Shown in pieces: positions 44,524 to 55,785 of a stretch of DNA of 64,000 nucleotides. The stretch spans positions 1,532 to 65,531 of the forward strand of contig DF241692.1 in the NCBI GenBank assembly GCA_000507305.1. The letters are read 5' to 3'. Made by a program: the position numbers and the translations under genes. How positions within the stretch are numbered: position 1 is the stretch's first letter; every line of letters starts with the position of its first letter. The DNA is from Breviolum minutum Mf 1.05b.01. Lineage: Eukaryota; Sar; Dinophyceae; Suessiales; Symbiodiniaceae. The notes under the pieces were generated by a model. The model was not told the DNA's origin. It ran no database searches and was given only the letters and a program-made list of their open reading frames with translations.

Positions 44524-47500
44524 TCCATGGACCCAAAATTTGGATGCAAGAAAGCCGCAGCATGAAACCTAGGAGCATTCGGGGACTTTTCAATCAAGCT
44601 TTGGGGTAACTCCGCCAACACCTTCGACCCAAAAACCGAAAAGTTGTGAGGAGGAATCGGAAACCCTGTCACAATCTCCCTTGGGGTCTTCTTGGAACCC
44701 TGCACCGGAGAAAAACAACTGTGTGAGAAACACAAATAGTTCAACAGAGCTTGGATTACCTTCTTTTCGAATTGGAGAGTATATCCCAACCTTTGCATTT
44801 CCAAGAGTTGCACTTTGAACATTTCCTTCAAACCCCTTATGGCCCTCTCGGCATGGCCGACGCTTTCATGTGCTTGGGGCGGTGCTTTTTGTACCAAGAA
44901 TTGGTATCCCTGAACGTTAGCTACCATGCTAGACACAGCTGACTCCGAGTCAGTTAGAAGGACAACAGAAACTTCTTCAGCAGAATTTCGAAGACCAAAT
45001 TCCCCAAACCATTTGGAAACCAACTGTTGTTCACCTACCTTGTCTTCCGAAACAACCACCGCTCCAATGGAAGATGAAAACACTTCTTTGATCACCAAAA
45101 ATTTGAAGCTCTGTTTGTCAGATTCATCCAACCCTTCCTGACTAAGAAAACCAAAATCCGCAAAAACTTCCGTGCTAAGTTTGTTCCCAGCCCTTCTCCG
45201 ATGCTTGTGAACACCACGACACGACTGACAAATCTCGCACGAAGGTTCGTACGGAACATGTCCCCTCAAGCTATGAGCAACTACCTCATCAGCCGTCAAG
45301 GCTTTAAGATGTCCACCGACCACGGTTTCAGGTTCATCCTTGGGGATCTTGTAATCTTTCCCTTCATAGGGTTTAACTCTAATCCAGGGGGTATCATACC
45401 AAACCGAAACACCATGAGCTACCGAGTTCGTATCCCTGTGTACCATACTAACAGTCTTTCCACATGAGAAATCCCATCCTTGTTTTGAAAGCTTGCAAAC
45501 TGAAAGTATAGGATACGCAGTATCTCCTACAACCACATCGACCGGCAACACTGCTGGTTTCGGCGTTTGGTTTCCACGTTTCCCGTCAACAACCTGGATT
45601 TCCAAGAGCATCTTACAAAACCCATCTACGTTGACCGAAGTCCCATTGGCAGCCTGTAAAGGGTTAACCAGTGTCTTAATGGCAGAATGTTGAAATCCCT
45701 TAAGAAAATTCCTCGAAACCACCGAAACACTGGCCCCTGAATCCAACAACCACATGTCAGACGACGGCAAGCCAACGGAATTCCACAACATGTGACATGG
45801 CTTCAGGTTCTCACAAAGATCATCGCCCGCCTGTTCAATTGACGGATACATGACATGGCCCTTCTCTTCTCGGCTAACGTCACCCCAGGACATGCAGTTG
45901 GTCTCGCACAAACCCCCTGATGCCTGACACAACGCTCGCTCCAAACTTGCCTCTACATCTCGGGAATCACCCCAATCTGCAGTGGACCAGTTTCTGTTGT
46001 ACACGGTCTCTAGGTCCGTGACATTGCGTATTGGGCTCATCTCTTCAAATTCAAATTCATCAAAATCATCATAAGCCATGTCAAAATGCAAAACGCCATC
46101 AAACAAACGGCCAACGTCAAAGCTTTCTTCATTTGCATCCAAAGATGCATCAGAATCAAAGTTCTCTTCATCTGCACCCGAAAATGCATCAGAACTGCAA
46201 CAATCATGTCTCAAGCTGTCACCAACAACAAGCGAATCCAACTGAGGCAAAACGCAGTTCAAAACCAACACAGCAGAGTTTTCATCCTCTGCACCATCCT
46301 GTGGTGCATGAGCACTCTCTTCTTCAGCAGCACACTCCGTGTACCACCAACTACCGTCCTCATCCAAGACTGCAAACATTTTACCCTTTTTGCCCTTGCT
46401 AGACCCCTTAGAACCCTTTCCAGATGAATTACTACCACCCTTTTGACCCTTTTGAGGACTCTTACCACTACCCTTAGAAGGAAATGGTTTACCATCGGGG
46501 GACTTCTTAACCCTACAGTTCAAAGAAGCATGTCCCAGCTGGCCACATTTGAAACATTTCAACTTGTCAAGGTTAGTGGTACAAGATGATGAATCGTGAC
46601 GTTTCGAACCGCACTTCATACACCTAGGACCCTGACCATCAGACACACCAGCAACAATCTCTTCCCCCTCGCCCCCAAACTCTTGAGACAACTCTTGATT
46701 GGTGGATTCATCCTTTGGGTTACTAAAGTCTTCCACAAGATTCACAACCGCCCTTCGTTGAGGAACCAAATCTTTGAAAAGTCGGTGTTGATTCTCAAAT
46801 CGCCTAGCTGAAATCCGATACCGTTGATAGCTTTCCCCAGAACTATGCATGAGTGCGTAACTCCTGGCATCATTCGGCAGACTCCTAACCAAAAGACTCA
46901 GCTGATCACTATCGGTAATTTGCAGCCCGGAGGCCATACCAGCACCTAAGGTTCCAACCATTCTCATAAACCTTGCACATGCTAGGTCTATTTGGCGAAT
47001 CACATCGCTCACTTGTGAGCTTCCACTACTTGGATCTGGTACAAAAACCCTAGCCAACAACTGAGTTTTGAAGGATAGTGCCTCCGCACGGTTCCTGAGG
47101 CTGAACTCTTTCGTAAGTTGCCGGAGCAACTCCAATCCGTTCCGATTTCCGTAGGGCTCAGAAGCTCTAGAATCAAATTCTGGACTGATATCAAGACCCT
47201 CTTGAAATCCCTGCACCATCAGAGAGATTCTTCCGTGCTCAGAAAAAGCTGAAGCCAGCAAAGCCTGAAGACGAACTGCTCTATTCTGTTGTTCGTTAGA
47301 TAGTCTACTCCAGATAATAGGGTCTATCCAACGGCTACTCAGCTCAATCTCCTTCCCAAACTTAACCGACCCTTGCGAGGCCCAACTTGAAAGTTCCTGG
47401 AGATAACTGGTAAAACCCAACACTTCGTCTTCACGGGTCTTCCAGGCTTTGTGATTGACTGTGGGGGGATTTCCAATCCACTTTTCATTTCGAGAAAACA

Positions 47501-48065
47501 TATCTTTGCTACCACTATCACCTTTCGAGGACCCCGCAACCCCCGAACCAGGTAACAAACCCACATCGTCATACAAATCTCCCAAGTCATAAGGTTTAAA
47601 TCCTGGATTCATTTGTCCAACACTTTGAAGAACCGACTGCAACTCACCAGGACTAAGCTGTTGCAACATTCTGGTCACCTGAGTGACTGAATCACCTCGT
47701 CCAACACCACCAAACCCTTGACCTTGGTACACAGGCCCTTGGTTTCCAGGTGTGCTACTCACAGACGGTGGCACAGGTACACTCTGAGCGTTTCTAAACT
47801 GTTGCTGCAACAAAAGCTGTTGATTGTAGAAATCCTGAGCTTGTCTTTGATTTAACCAATTCGCCCATGGGTCAGAATTCAAAAATCCTTGTCGGAAACT
47901 ACCAGCAGGCAAACCTTGACCAACAAATCCCTGACACCCCGATTGACACGGAGCCCCAGACAAATGAGCATCCATACCGGGTGGGATCCCAGCAACACCC
48001 TGTTCAGCACGACCTGGACTTCCTGAAACGGTCCTCTGACCATTACTGTTTCCTGGACTCTCCAT
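44517..48065 (-). CDS. Copia Gag-protease-integrase polyprotein
   Basis: 1182 codons from ATG at 48065, just inside the 5' LTR. The N-terminal 450 residues are Gag (Gln/Gly/Pro-rich start, then helical). There are two CCHC knuckles: CMKCGSKRHDSSSC (about 481-494) and CFKCGQLGHASLNC (about 502-515). A basic Lys/Gly/Ser linker follows, then the aspartic protease WLLDSGASVSVV (about 770). The integrase zinc site HSLRGH followed by CEICQSC is near 926. The DDE core has DFGF, LLTDSESA and HAERAIRG (about 950-1065). It ends at TAG 44517, after a slippery heptamer. The frame itself is intact, so Gag and integrase could be functional. Confidence 0.95.
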   Translation of the reverse strand: MESPGNSNGQRTVSGSPGRAEQGVAGIPPGMDAHLSGAPCQSGCQGFVGQGLPAGSFRQGFLNSDPWANWLNQRQAQDFYNQQLLLQQQFRNAQSVPVPPSVSSTPGNQGPVYQGQGFGGVGRGDSVTQVTRMLQQLSPGELQSVLQSVGQMNPGFKPYDLGDLYDDVGLLPGSGVAGSSKGDSGSKDMFSRNEKWIGNPPTVNHKAWKTREDEVLGFTSYLQELSSWASQGSVKFGKEIELSSRWIDPIIWSRLSNEQQNRAVRLQALLASAFSEHGRISLMVQGFQEGLDISPEFDSRASEPYGNRNGLELLRQLTKEFSLRNRAEALSFKTQLLARVFVPDPSSGSSQVSDVIRQIDLACARFMRMVGTLGAGMASGLQITDSDQLSLLVRSLPNDARSYALMHSSGESYQRYRISARRFENQHRLFKDLVPQRRAVVNLVEDFSNPKDESTNQELSQEFGGEGEEIVAGVSDGQGPRCMKCGSKRHDSSSCTTNLDKLKCFKCGQLGHASLNCRVKKSPDGKPFPSKGSGKSPQKGQKGGSNSSGKGSKGSSKGKKGKMFAVLDEDGSWWYTECAAEEESAHAPQDGAEDENSAVLVLNCVLPQLDSLVVGDSLRHDCCSSDAFSGADEENFDSDASLDANEESFDVGRLFDGVLHFDMAYDDFDEFEFEEMSPIRNVTDLETVYNRNWSTADWGDSRDVEASLERALCQASGGLCETNCMSWGDVSREEKGHVMYPSIEQAGDDLCENLKPCHMLWNSVGLPSSDMWLLDSGASVSVVSRNFLKGFQHSAIKTLVNPLQAANGTSVNVDGFCKMLLEIQVVDGKRGNQTPKPAVLPVDVVVGDTAYPILSVCKLSKQGWDFSCGKTVSMVHRDTNSVAHGVSVWYDTPWIRVKPYEGKDYKIPKDEPETVVGGHLKALTADEVVAHSLRGHVPYEPSCEICQSCRGVHKHRRRAGNKLSTEVFADFGFLSQEGLDESDKQSFKFLVIKEVFSSSIGAVVVSEDKVGEQQLVSKWFGEFGLRNSAEEVSVVLLTDSESAVSSMVANVQGYQFLVQKAPPQAHESVGHAERAIRGLKEMFKVQLLEMQRLGYTLQFEKKVIQALLNYLCFSHSCFSPVQGSKKTPREIVTGFPIPPHNFSVFGSKVLAELPQSLIEKSPNAPRFHAAAFLHPNFGSMEW
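44535..44541 (-). promoter_or_regulatory. Candidate -1 ribosomal frameshift heptamer
   Basis: On the minus strand the sequence is A_AAT_TTT in the Gag-integrase frame, fitting X_XXY_YYZ, 15 bases before the TAG. A -1 slip enters the frame of the next ORF (GTGGTAGTTATGG onwards). A weak downstream pairing, CCAT with ATGG, is visible. It is also a homopolymer pair, so a one-base sequencing or mutational indel is an equally simple explanation. Confidence 0.4.
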
Positions 48066-48068
48066 GGC

Positions 48069-48082
48069 AGTGCTCCGCTACA
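48069..48082 (-). other. Possible primer-binding site
   Basis: Directly after the 5' LTR (minus sense) the sequence is TGTAGCGGAGCAC. It resembles the complement of a tRNA 3' end of initiator-Met type, which usually begins TGGTA, with one G missing. The Gag ATG follows within 20 bases. Confidence 0.35.
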
Positions 48083-48577
48083 TACGAAAGTTAGGCACGC
48101 GAATCCTATTGCCTCCAGCTCTACTTAGCAAGCAACAAGACAGTCCCCAACTACCACAGCGGATCGTCAATCCTTTTCGCGCCACACAGGCACACCAAAC
48201 CAGGTCAGTTCTGTTCACCTAGACTTTTCTAGTGACAGTTGTTGTTAACTTCAGTTAACTTCTTGTGAAAACCCTGAAGCCACATAGCTTCGTATTGGAA
48301 ACTCGATTTCCAGACTTCTAAAGTCAATTTCGGGTTTTACCAAACCATTTAAAAGCTACTATCTCCAATCCCCAAAAACCAGAGACAGGAAACAACATGT
48401 GATGTTGCTTCCCCCTTCAGACTGCCGTCTTCATCACAAGTGGAAGGATCATGAGAACCATGATCCGACCTTTCAAACGATGGCCTTTGTCATCACTAGG
48501 AGGAAGCTACATCCGAAAATGCAAATACGTGGTTTAAAAGGTTCACCAATAGATCAGACAACTTGTGAATGATCTCC
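48083..48577 (-). repeat. 5' LTR of copia element
   Basis: Matches 38646-39140 with 3 substitutions. It contains short inverted pieces (GTTAACTTCAGTTAAC in the plus sense) and ends against the remnant reading frame of helicase-element copy C. Confidence 0.95.
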
Positions 48578-48584
48578 CCACACA

Positions 48585-49800
48585 AATAAGAAAATTCGCA
48601 TAAAAGCAGCAGTATTTCTCGCACAACGCCTCAATAACAATACTCCTTACTTCGTCAACCTCCGTGGGCGATCCGCAGACACTCCCCTCCCGGCCCCATC
48701 GGCAGAGCTCACTGGGCTCTGTGAGGCCTTCCTCACTCGATGTCGCGACGTGCTCCTTGGTCGGCGTCGTGCTTTCCACCTCGAAGACTACACCAAATGG
48801 GCGTCGCATAATGCAGCCCCAGTCATCCCCTATAGTCCGGACAGCCAGCAACCCACCTACTCAGCTGCCCCTCAAACAGCTACACCTTTGCCGGAACCCT
48901 ACTCGGCCACCACCCTGCCCGCCGCTCCGCTGGCCCCCATCCCAGCTACGGCCACCACGGAACCTTCTCCACCACAAAGTACTTCCTCAGTATCTGCCTT
49001 TACGCAGGCCATCCCCCCTCTGGGATTTTGCCTCTGAAATCCCTTCAGCGGCGTCTGACATTCCAATGGAGTCCCCTCGAGACACCACCACACCTATGGC
49101 AGTCGACCCAAATCCCGTTCCACCTTCCACGGATCCCGTTGACCCCACTACCAGTGGTGACGCCCCCAGTCGGCCCTCCACTCCAAGGCCCATCACCAGC
49201 ACTACCAAGGATCGGCTAATCGCCCCCCTTATCCTGCCACCGCGACTTTCTCCCAACACCAACCTAGCGGATATCCCCGTGAACAGGCCTGTATCCATCA
49301 GGAACTGTTATGCTGGCCTTTTTGCCAGGCTTCCCTCTCTTTCTCAAATTTATGAAGCCCCCCATCACAGCGCTCAAGCGCTGTATAACTTTATCTTTGC
49401 TCCCGCGCAACCGCTTGACGTTCCACAGCATCCAGAACCCACCCCTCCTACCACAACAACGGATCCTGCGGCACCGGACGCATCCATGGGTCCTGTCGAG
49501 TCCGCGCATGAGCCATTGGCTCCCTCCCCGGAACCAACACCCTTTGGGACTCTGCTGGATAGCTTCGTTGACATTCCCGCATCATTACGCGATGCCCACC
49601 ACTTCCGCACACCCACTGTGCTCTCGAGTGGCTTGCCGGACCCGGTTTGCGGCACTGCTACTCCCCCACTCAAACTTTCCCCGCTTCAAAATTACCTCCA
49701 CCAACACCTTACCCCTCACTTACGCTCTCACATCGGCACTAGCATCCAATCTTGCTTTGACACTCTAATCATTGGCCCTAGCACCAACTCGCGTGTATAG
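48585..49800 (+). pseudogene. Helicase-element copy C: N-terminal part, truncated
   Basis: A frame opens immediately at the copia LTR (from 48585; KKIRIKAAVFLAQRL, then NNNTPYFVNLRGR, then CEAFLTRCRDVLLGRRRAF), shifts frame between about 48850 and 49040, and continues to 49800 as a Pro/Thr/Ser-rich stretch. NNNTPYFVNLRG corresponds to LNISTPYIDMLLGP in copy B (about 63770), directly after the RNase H-like tail. Copy C therefore lacks the part upstream of this point and is cut at the LTR edge. No start codon context is evident. Confidence 0.6.
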
Positions 49801-49912
49801 GTACCGCCCTCCACTCTCACTTAGTCTGTGCTGCAGTAGCCCCCTCCAACGAAGACTACTCAGTCCTATTCATCCCATCTGATCTCCTCTCCGACTTTAT
49901 CTGCCCCATTGA

Positions 49913-50881
49913 GTGGCAACCGCTCTTTCTGTACCTAGCGGCCTCCCTGGCCTATATCCCGACCTCCCATTTCTTGTCACTACCCCTGACTACATGGCAA
50001 GCGCCCTCTGCACCGCTCAGGGGCTCCGCAGCCTGTTACACAACAGCTGTTCCCACATACTGCTGGCTACCGCCGACACACTCGTTTCTCCCCATCTCTT
50101 CTTGCATCTCCCCCCTCACGCTCCACTATCCCCGGACGCGATGGATACTAGCACGGCTCCCTCCAGTCTCCATCCCTTTCGCTTTCGCACCCCGGACGAA
50201 GTTAGTTTACTTGTGCAATCCACATTTTCGGATCAACTATCCCATGCTGCCGCCTGCCGCGCTTCCGTTACGGAGGTAGATCTACAAGACGCACATTTCC
50301 CCCTTTACTGTACACCATACTACGGTTACTCACCAACCACCTCGGTGGACTTGCAGGTTGAAATACTCCAGCTCGTGTCCTCCCTCTCCCTGCTGTCCAG
50401 TAAGATGGAAGATGACTCTCTACCTACCCCATCCAATCTACTTTCGGTCTTGGCCGCGCTGTACCCCCATCTACTACACGTCAGTCCTGGAGAAGGTCTC
50501 CTCCTAAGCCCATTCACTGACCCCGATCATTCCGACCAACCGCAGCCCTGCTGGCTCAATCGTATTGGGGGGCCGGCTCCCCCTACATTCCCCAAGTTTT
50601 TAACCCTTGAACAGTCTCTTACAGCTTACTCCTCCTCCGCCCCCTTACAAATGTTTCTTAAACCATTGCCTCTCGGGCCTTCCGCGTGCATCCACCTCAA
50701 CCCAGGTTTGCTGCCTCCCCCTCTCGTGAACTCCCCCCACCCCCCCCTCACTCTATGCAGTGAGCCCGCTGGTGGATGGGGGGCGGTCCAATATTATTTC
50801 CACTTCCGTTCTGACTCGACAACACTTTCATTGACCCAGCTAACCCCGACCTATCAGCTGCCCCTCCATACTGAGTTATGA
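49913..50881 (+). pseudogene. Helicase-element copy C: pre-hydrolase region
   Basis: A 322-codon frame, Leu/Pro/Ser/Thr-rich, with no recognised motif (LQDAHFPLYCTPYYGYSPT, LNPGLLPPPLVNSPHPP). It is in a different frame from its neighbours on both sides, with a stop at 50881. It probably corresponds to a part of the protein that is poorly conserved or absent in copy B. Confidence 0.45.
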
Positions 50882-50883
50882 AA

Positions 50884-51716
50884 ACTGGGCGCCACCAGAA
50901 GACCTCTTCCAGGTAACACCCCCCCCTGCCTCGGAGCCTGTTGCTGTCCTCTCGGTTTCTTGCCCGAAGTACTCCACCTATGCCTCCCCCGATCACGGCC
51001 TCACATTTTGTAACGGGGCTGCATCTGCCCCTCGAGCCACATCTTGTGGCCCTTCCCTTGCTATCCCAGACTACCACCACCAATACACGGAATCAACCGG
51101 CCTTTGGACTACCGATGCATGCCATACTCCGGATTGCGGATCCGTCGCCCTGGCATTCTACCTCACCACCAGTTATTGGGCCTCCCACCCTGTCGAACAG
51201 CTCTCCGCCGACAACTTCGCCACTCCTGTTGCCGCCGCCTTCTCGTCTCTTCATGGGTTCAACCGATTTGGGCTCCCTGATTACTTTGTCGCTCCCCACT
51301 CCCTGTTTACTTCCACAGCGCGAATACTTCTCAAACTCTTTCGAGGGACCGACCTCCTTGTTGAAGGTTTTGGCCCAGGTGCATACTCCGGCGCGGTAAT
51401 CACAAACCTGGCTTTCTCTCACGCTAACTTTCAGGCGATGCTGGTCTCTTTGGGAGGCGTCGCAATGCACATTCCTACCCTTACCTCATGCCTCAATCAC
51501 TTCAAAAACCATCACCTACAAGTTGAAGAAGACCATGATGCCTACACAACCGGCATGCAGCAAAATGTATCACATCGCCCCCGCCTAGCCCAAAATATGT
51601 TCTCATTCTTGCGCAACACGTCCGCGACCGCCGCGCCCCTTGGCGGCTCAATGATGTGCTCGCTGCGCACTTGTTCAATCATGGCATTCGTCTCATTACA
51701 CTTCACGACAAAATAG
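50884..51716 (+). pseudogene. Helicase-element copy C: alpha/beta-hydrolase-like segment
   Basis: An open frame (no ATG needed) with DCGSVALAFYL, LPDYFVAPHSLF, then LLVEGFGPGAYSGAVI. The last matches VYVRGFSAGSYSGMF of copy B, but the putative nucleophile Ser of G-x-S-x-G is Gly here. If the domain was a hydrolase, copy C has lost its nucleophile. Confidence 0.6.
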
Positions 51717-53240
51717 AGCATCAGCGTGCCCGAGCGGAAACTCGAGATTTGCCCTTCGTGCCCTCGTCAAAGTTTGGTCGTTACCGCCACGATTATGAAT
51801 GGTTAATTCCCTCCCTCAAGTTTTTCTCTCCCTCCACGCTACTCACACGCTCCTTTCAGCCCTGCCCTTTGCCTACGATGAACTCGAAAATTATGAAAGT
51901 GCTGTTTGACCCGGAAGGGCTCGGGTACCTTCTTGTGCATGGAATTCACCGCTGGCCAGAGGATCTAGCACGTTTCATCCATATCGAACCCGCTCCCCAC
52001 GACACTCCAACAACGTTTTACACCCGCGTGTTCCTCCACCCTCTCCGCTTTTCTGCATTGCGCGCATTGGGACTTCCAGACCCCGATGTCAATGCTATCG
52101 AACAGGCCACGCGCAGCGCTCTTCTTGCTATGCCATTATTGCAAGCCCTTGACTACCTCCATACCCAACTCCTCTCAGGCCTTTGCGTTGCGGCCCCGCC
52201 CCGCGGCCTTGTATCCCTCGCGACAAAATGCTCGACCCAATGCGCCGCCAACCTCACCCCGTCGCCTGCCGACTCACTCGCCCTCGCGAAGCCTTGCAAC
52301 AGGTTCTATCTCCCACATTTCGGTGTTGGCTAGGTAAGCGCATTTCCCCTTCCATGACATGCAGGTTTTCAGACCGGGAACCTCCTCCAACTTACTTTCC
52401 CTACCCAAAAACCCTACACCCTTCAAGGACCACAGCGCTTTTGCATTTGCCTTATACCTTACCTCCGTTACCCATCCAGGACGCACAACTGAGGAACCCA
52501 ACTCGGCCTTCTCCGACCGTAGCGCCGCCCACGTCACACAGTTATCCGGTATCTTGCTTCCCATTCTCTTGCGCTATCACATGTTTACCTCCAAAGCTGA
52601 CAATCAAGGAAATCCAGTTGGCCATCTCAAACTCCATCACATGCTGGATACCGATGATCCCACCCTTGTGGACATACCTGAGCTGCCGCCATTGATGCTG
52701 GATCAATCTTTCTTTATGCCAGTATCGGCCATTCGCTCTTTTTTCCAAACTGTTACTCGCGTTCCCTTCTATCGTTTCCCCAAAACACTCGGTTGGCCCA
52801 CCATGGATGAGATTTTAGAACCCGTCACTCCCCCGGCGTCCCCATCATTCTCGAACCTCCACTCGCTCTTAGCCATCCTTCCCAATTTCTTCCCACCTTC
52901 CGTGCGGGCTCTTCTCTCTTCTTACAAAACCGATGATACACATGGCCCCTCCCATTTCTACACCTCGGAAGCCTACGCTCATTTGCAACAACTCAACATT
53001 CGCCCAGGCACCTCCTCTTCATCTATGGATATGGAATACACGTGGCCCGTCAACTGGGACATCCCCGACTTCACATCAATTCTTGAACCTCTCTATTTCA
53101 TGAACTCATTGCACTCCACACATCCAAACCTTCTTCCATTAATTCGGTCGCTCGGCCCACACTTCCTCCGATCCCTCACCTCTGCGCTCTTGGCGTCCAA
53201 TCAACACTTCCCCTCGCTGCTGCTCGCCACCCCCGAATAA
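51656..53240 (+). pseudogene. Helicase-element copy C: region between hydrolase-like and helicase parts
   Basis: Two frames, 51656-52333 (RFIHIEPAPHDTPTTFY) and 52359-53240 (AFALYLTSVTHPGRT, then LDQSFFMPVSAIRSFF). They occupy the place of the N-terminal 260 residues of the main copy B ORF. Only weak similarity is visible by eye. The helicase P-loop follows in another frame. Confidence 0.5.
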
Positions 53241-53267
53241 AATCACGAAGTTGCAACAGGAGGGTAT

Positions 53268-53894
53268 GATGATATAGAATGCTCTATGGCCTGCGCTCCG
53301 GGCACACAACCCTCTGTGTACAAGGAATCTTCGGAGCTGGGAAAACCTTTAGCGCCTCCCTCTTGCTAATCGTCCTCTCCACCATCCTCGACGTAAACAC
53401 TCTTCTCTCCGCTGATCGAACCCAACCTGCCCCTGGCAACAGCCATAGAAAACATTGACCTCCTCCTCCAAGATGCCTCCGACGATGTCCGAGCCCAATA
53501 CGGCCGTATCCTCGCCAACCACGTCAAGGTCAGCTCTAAACTCGACATGACCCCACTCGACCGCCAGGCTTCCTTCAAAGCGGATTCTCCCAAACGATGC
53601 ATCTTAGTCACCCAAGGCTCTTTATTACGCGACCTCTGCAGAGACCATCCTCAATTGCAATCTTTCATACAATCTTGCCGCGTGGCCATCAACGATGAGG
53701 CCCAACAAGGTGGCCAAGCGGGCTTCACGGTCCTGGCTGGGTTTCTATCCATTCATTGTTTACAAATTTTAACAGGAGACAAGGAACAGAATCGATCCGG
53801 CACTGGGGGGGAACCCACCAAGGAAGCCCTCTTGGAACGGCTTGCTCTCAAATCCGTTGGATTTTTAAACAATACCACCGCTCTTTTCCCCTGA
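53268..53894 (+). pseudogene. Helicase-element copy C: helicase motor, N-terminal half
   Basis: RSGHTTLCVQGIFGAGKT at about 53300-53351 is a Walker A site matching GVFGAGKT of copy B. The frame breaks near 53400 (CTCTTCTCTCC), then 53547-53894 gives INDEAQQGGQAGF (motif II) and LTGDKEQNRSG (motif III), the DEAQ/GDxxQ pattern of UPF1-like superfamily 1 helicases. Interrupted by at least one frameshift. Confidence 0.8.
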
Positions 53895-53981
53895 AACTTT
53901 GCCAAAGATGTTGGTCGGGCCCTTCGACAATTTCAGCCCTTTACCTCATCTCTTCCCACTGTCCCTGGTGTCCATTGCCTT

Positions 53982-54655
53982 TTGGCATCCCTCTCCTCTT
54001 GCGCTCTCCCACCAGCCCTTTCTCCATCCACCGTGCACCAGGCTGAAGGCATGACCCCCACTCGCGGCGTTACCCTCAGCCTCATTCTTCCACAATCTCT
54101 CCGGTGCCCCGCCGACCCCTACTTCACCCAGTGGCAACCCATTACCCACATCTCCATCGCCTCGAAGACAACAATGTGGAATACGGGCACTATGAGGATC
54201 AACCCGCAGAAGTCCAAGAGTCTCGACTTTACCACGACATGCGCAACCACCCACACCACTGCTCTGGCTACCGCATCATCCATTGGAATCCGAACTTGGC
54301 ACAAAACTCCATTCACCTCCAGCCCTCGTCCATTACCACTATCATCCGTATTTTGGCTGTCATCTCTTACTTTACCGCCCGCGCCGTCCGCCTCGGCGAA
54401 GAGAGTTCCAAACTTCTCATCCTTGCCCCGCACAACGACACCATTGATGACCTCGAAGGTAAACTCGGCGCACCTGCCCCAAATTACCCGCCCACTCTTT
54501 TTGATTTTTATCTCGTGTGCATCTACCGCCGTTACTACCTGCCCACCAATTGCGACAAGTTCCAGTATACCAACTCACAAGGTAACACTGTCACTCCCTG
54601 CAGTGCCACAAGGCGTCTCCACTGCCGATATCCATCGGTATATCACAGGCAATGA
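53982..54655 (+). pseudogene. Helicase-element copy C: second RecA-like domain
   Basis: Frames 53982 onward and 54104-54655. SGYRIIHWNPNLAQNSIHL, then IIRILAVISYF and LLILAPHNDTIDDL parallel GGFLPIFWDVPRANIHAV, then VVDWLLERC and LAVLHNRNDMTNL of copy B. Two frame changes lie within. Confidence 0.65.
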
Positions 54656-55785
54656 GGCTCTTCAGGCAGACCTCCAATCTCGGGCTTCTATCTCTCTTAT
54701 TGTGGAACTTGCCACCAGCTACCCCCGCGGCTTTGCCACTTACTGCACCGTGTCCAACACAGTACACGCCATCGGCATCGGAGGCACTGCATCACTATTT
54801 CTCTCGGCCAAGATGTCTACCTTTTTGGCTGCTTCCCCTTGCAGCAGATGCCAGAAACCTTGTAGCGCTCACTCGCAGTAAAGGCTTGTCTGTCCTTCTG
54901 CTGCCCACCACTCAAAAATTCATCGACTGCTCCCTACACTCCATCCTCACTCAATGCGCTTGGCGGCATGGAATTTTTCACGTCGGCACAGCCGATCTCG
55001 ACACCCAAGCCCTTGCAGATTACATTTCGCAACCGGATACTACCTTAAACGATCAGCCTTCTGTCTTCACCTCCGAGTCCTGGCTTTACACCCACCAAAT
55101 CACCTCTTTTGGCCGCTGGGACCCACTTCCCCTTTGCCTGCGCCTCTCCCAGCATACGCTTGTCTCGTATTTCTGTCTCTCTCTCAACCAACACCTTCCC
55201 CCGGCGAATACGGCAGAGATCACGGCCTCCTCCTTTGAATGGAAAGGGTTGACCCCCGGTCCTCCCAATGAACCGGCTTCTATCGTGTTCGGTCGTGACT
55301 CCCTGGTCTTCACTACTGAACACGCCATCCTGGCAGAATTCCCCTATCCCACTTCGGATACAACAGATCCTCTCACCTCCACGCGATACACTCTTATCCC
55401 GGCTGCCGGCTCTCATTTTTTCGCCCGCTCCTCGCATAGCCAAGGACACAGACACCCACTGCGACCTTCGCCGCCTGCCTCCCATATTCCCGCCCCTTTA
55501 TGCCTTCAACGATGGCCTTCCACATCACCCGCAGCCGTCTCTCCTGACCTCCCCTCCCAAGTGTCATCTCCCCCTCCCCAATTTCTCGGTGCAACGGTTA
55601 AGTCCCTTTTCCTCAGTGGCATTGAATATCTCCACTCACAGGACTGCATCGCCGACCCCAACCTCTCAGCCGAAGCCCGGCTTATGGCGCCCATATTATC
55701 CCCAATTTTTCCCAGGAACATTGTACCGCTCTTGTCGACCTTCAGGTCATCCGCCGCTTCCATGCAGAAGTGGTCACACCCTTAA
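54652..55785 (+). pseudogene. Helicase-element copy C: motif VI and following region
   Basis: A 377-codon frame. DARNLVALTRSKGLSVLLLP is helicase motif VI, matching ATVAITRARSLCLIMGP in copy B. The rest (HQITSFGRWDPLPLC, FARSSHSQGH) corresponds to the poorly conserved linker. It ends at a stop at 55785. Confidence 0.7.

Larger units (their letters stand above)
38646..48577 (-). mobile_element. Ty1/copia LTR retrotransposon
   Basis: About 9.9 kb, transcribed on the minus strand: 5' LTR (48577-48083), gag-protease-integrase, linker ORF, RT, RNase H, C-terminal extension, accessory ORF, 3' LTR (39140-38646). Integrase lies before RT, which is the copia order. The LTRs differ at 3 of 495 positions, so insertion is recent, yet the coding region has three frame changes and two in-frame stops. 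No target-site duplication is evident: the bases left of 38646 (TGAACC) and right of 48577 (CCACACAAAT) do not match. Confidence 0.95.

Noticed and set aside
38646-48577. Retrovirus-like envelope gene in the accessory ORF
   Set aside because: No signal peptide, transmembrane segment or glycoprotein pattern in 39949-40638, and integrase-before-RT order marks copia.
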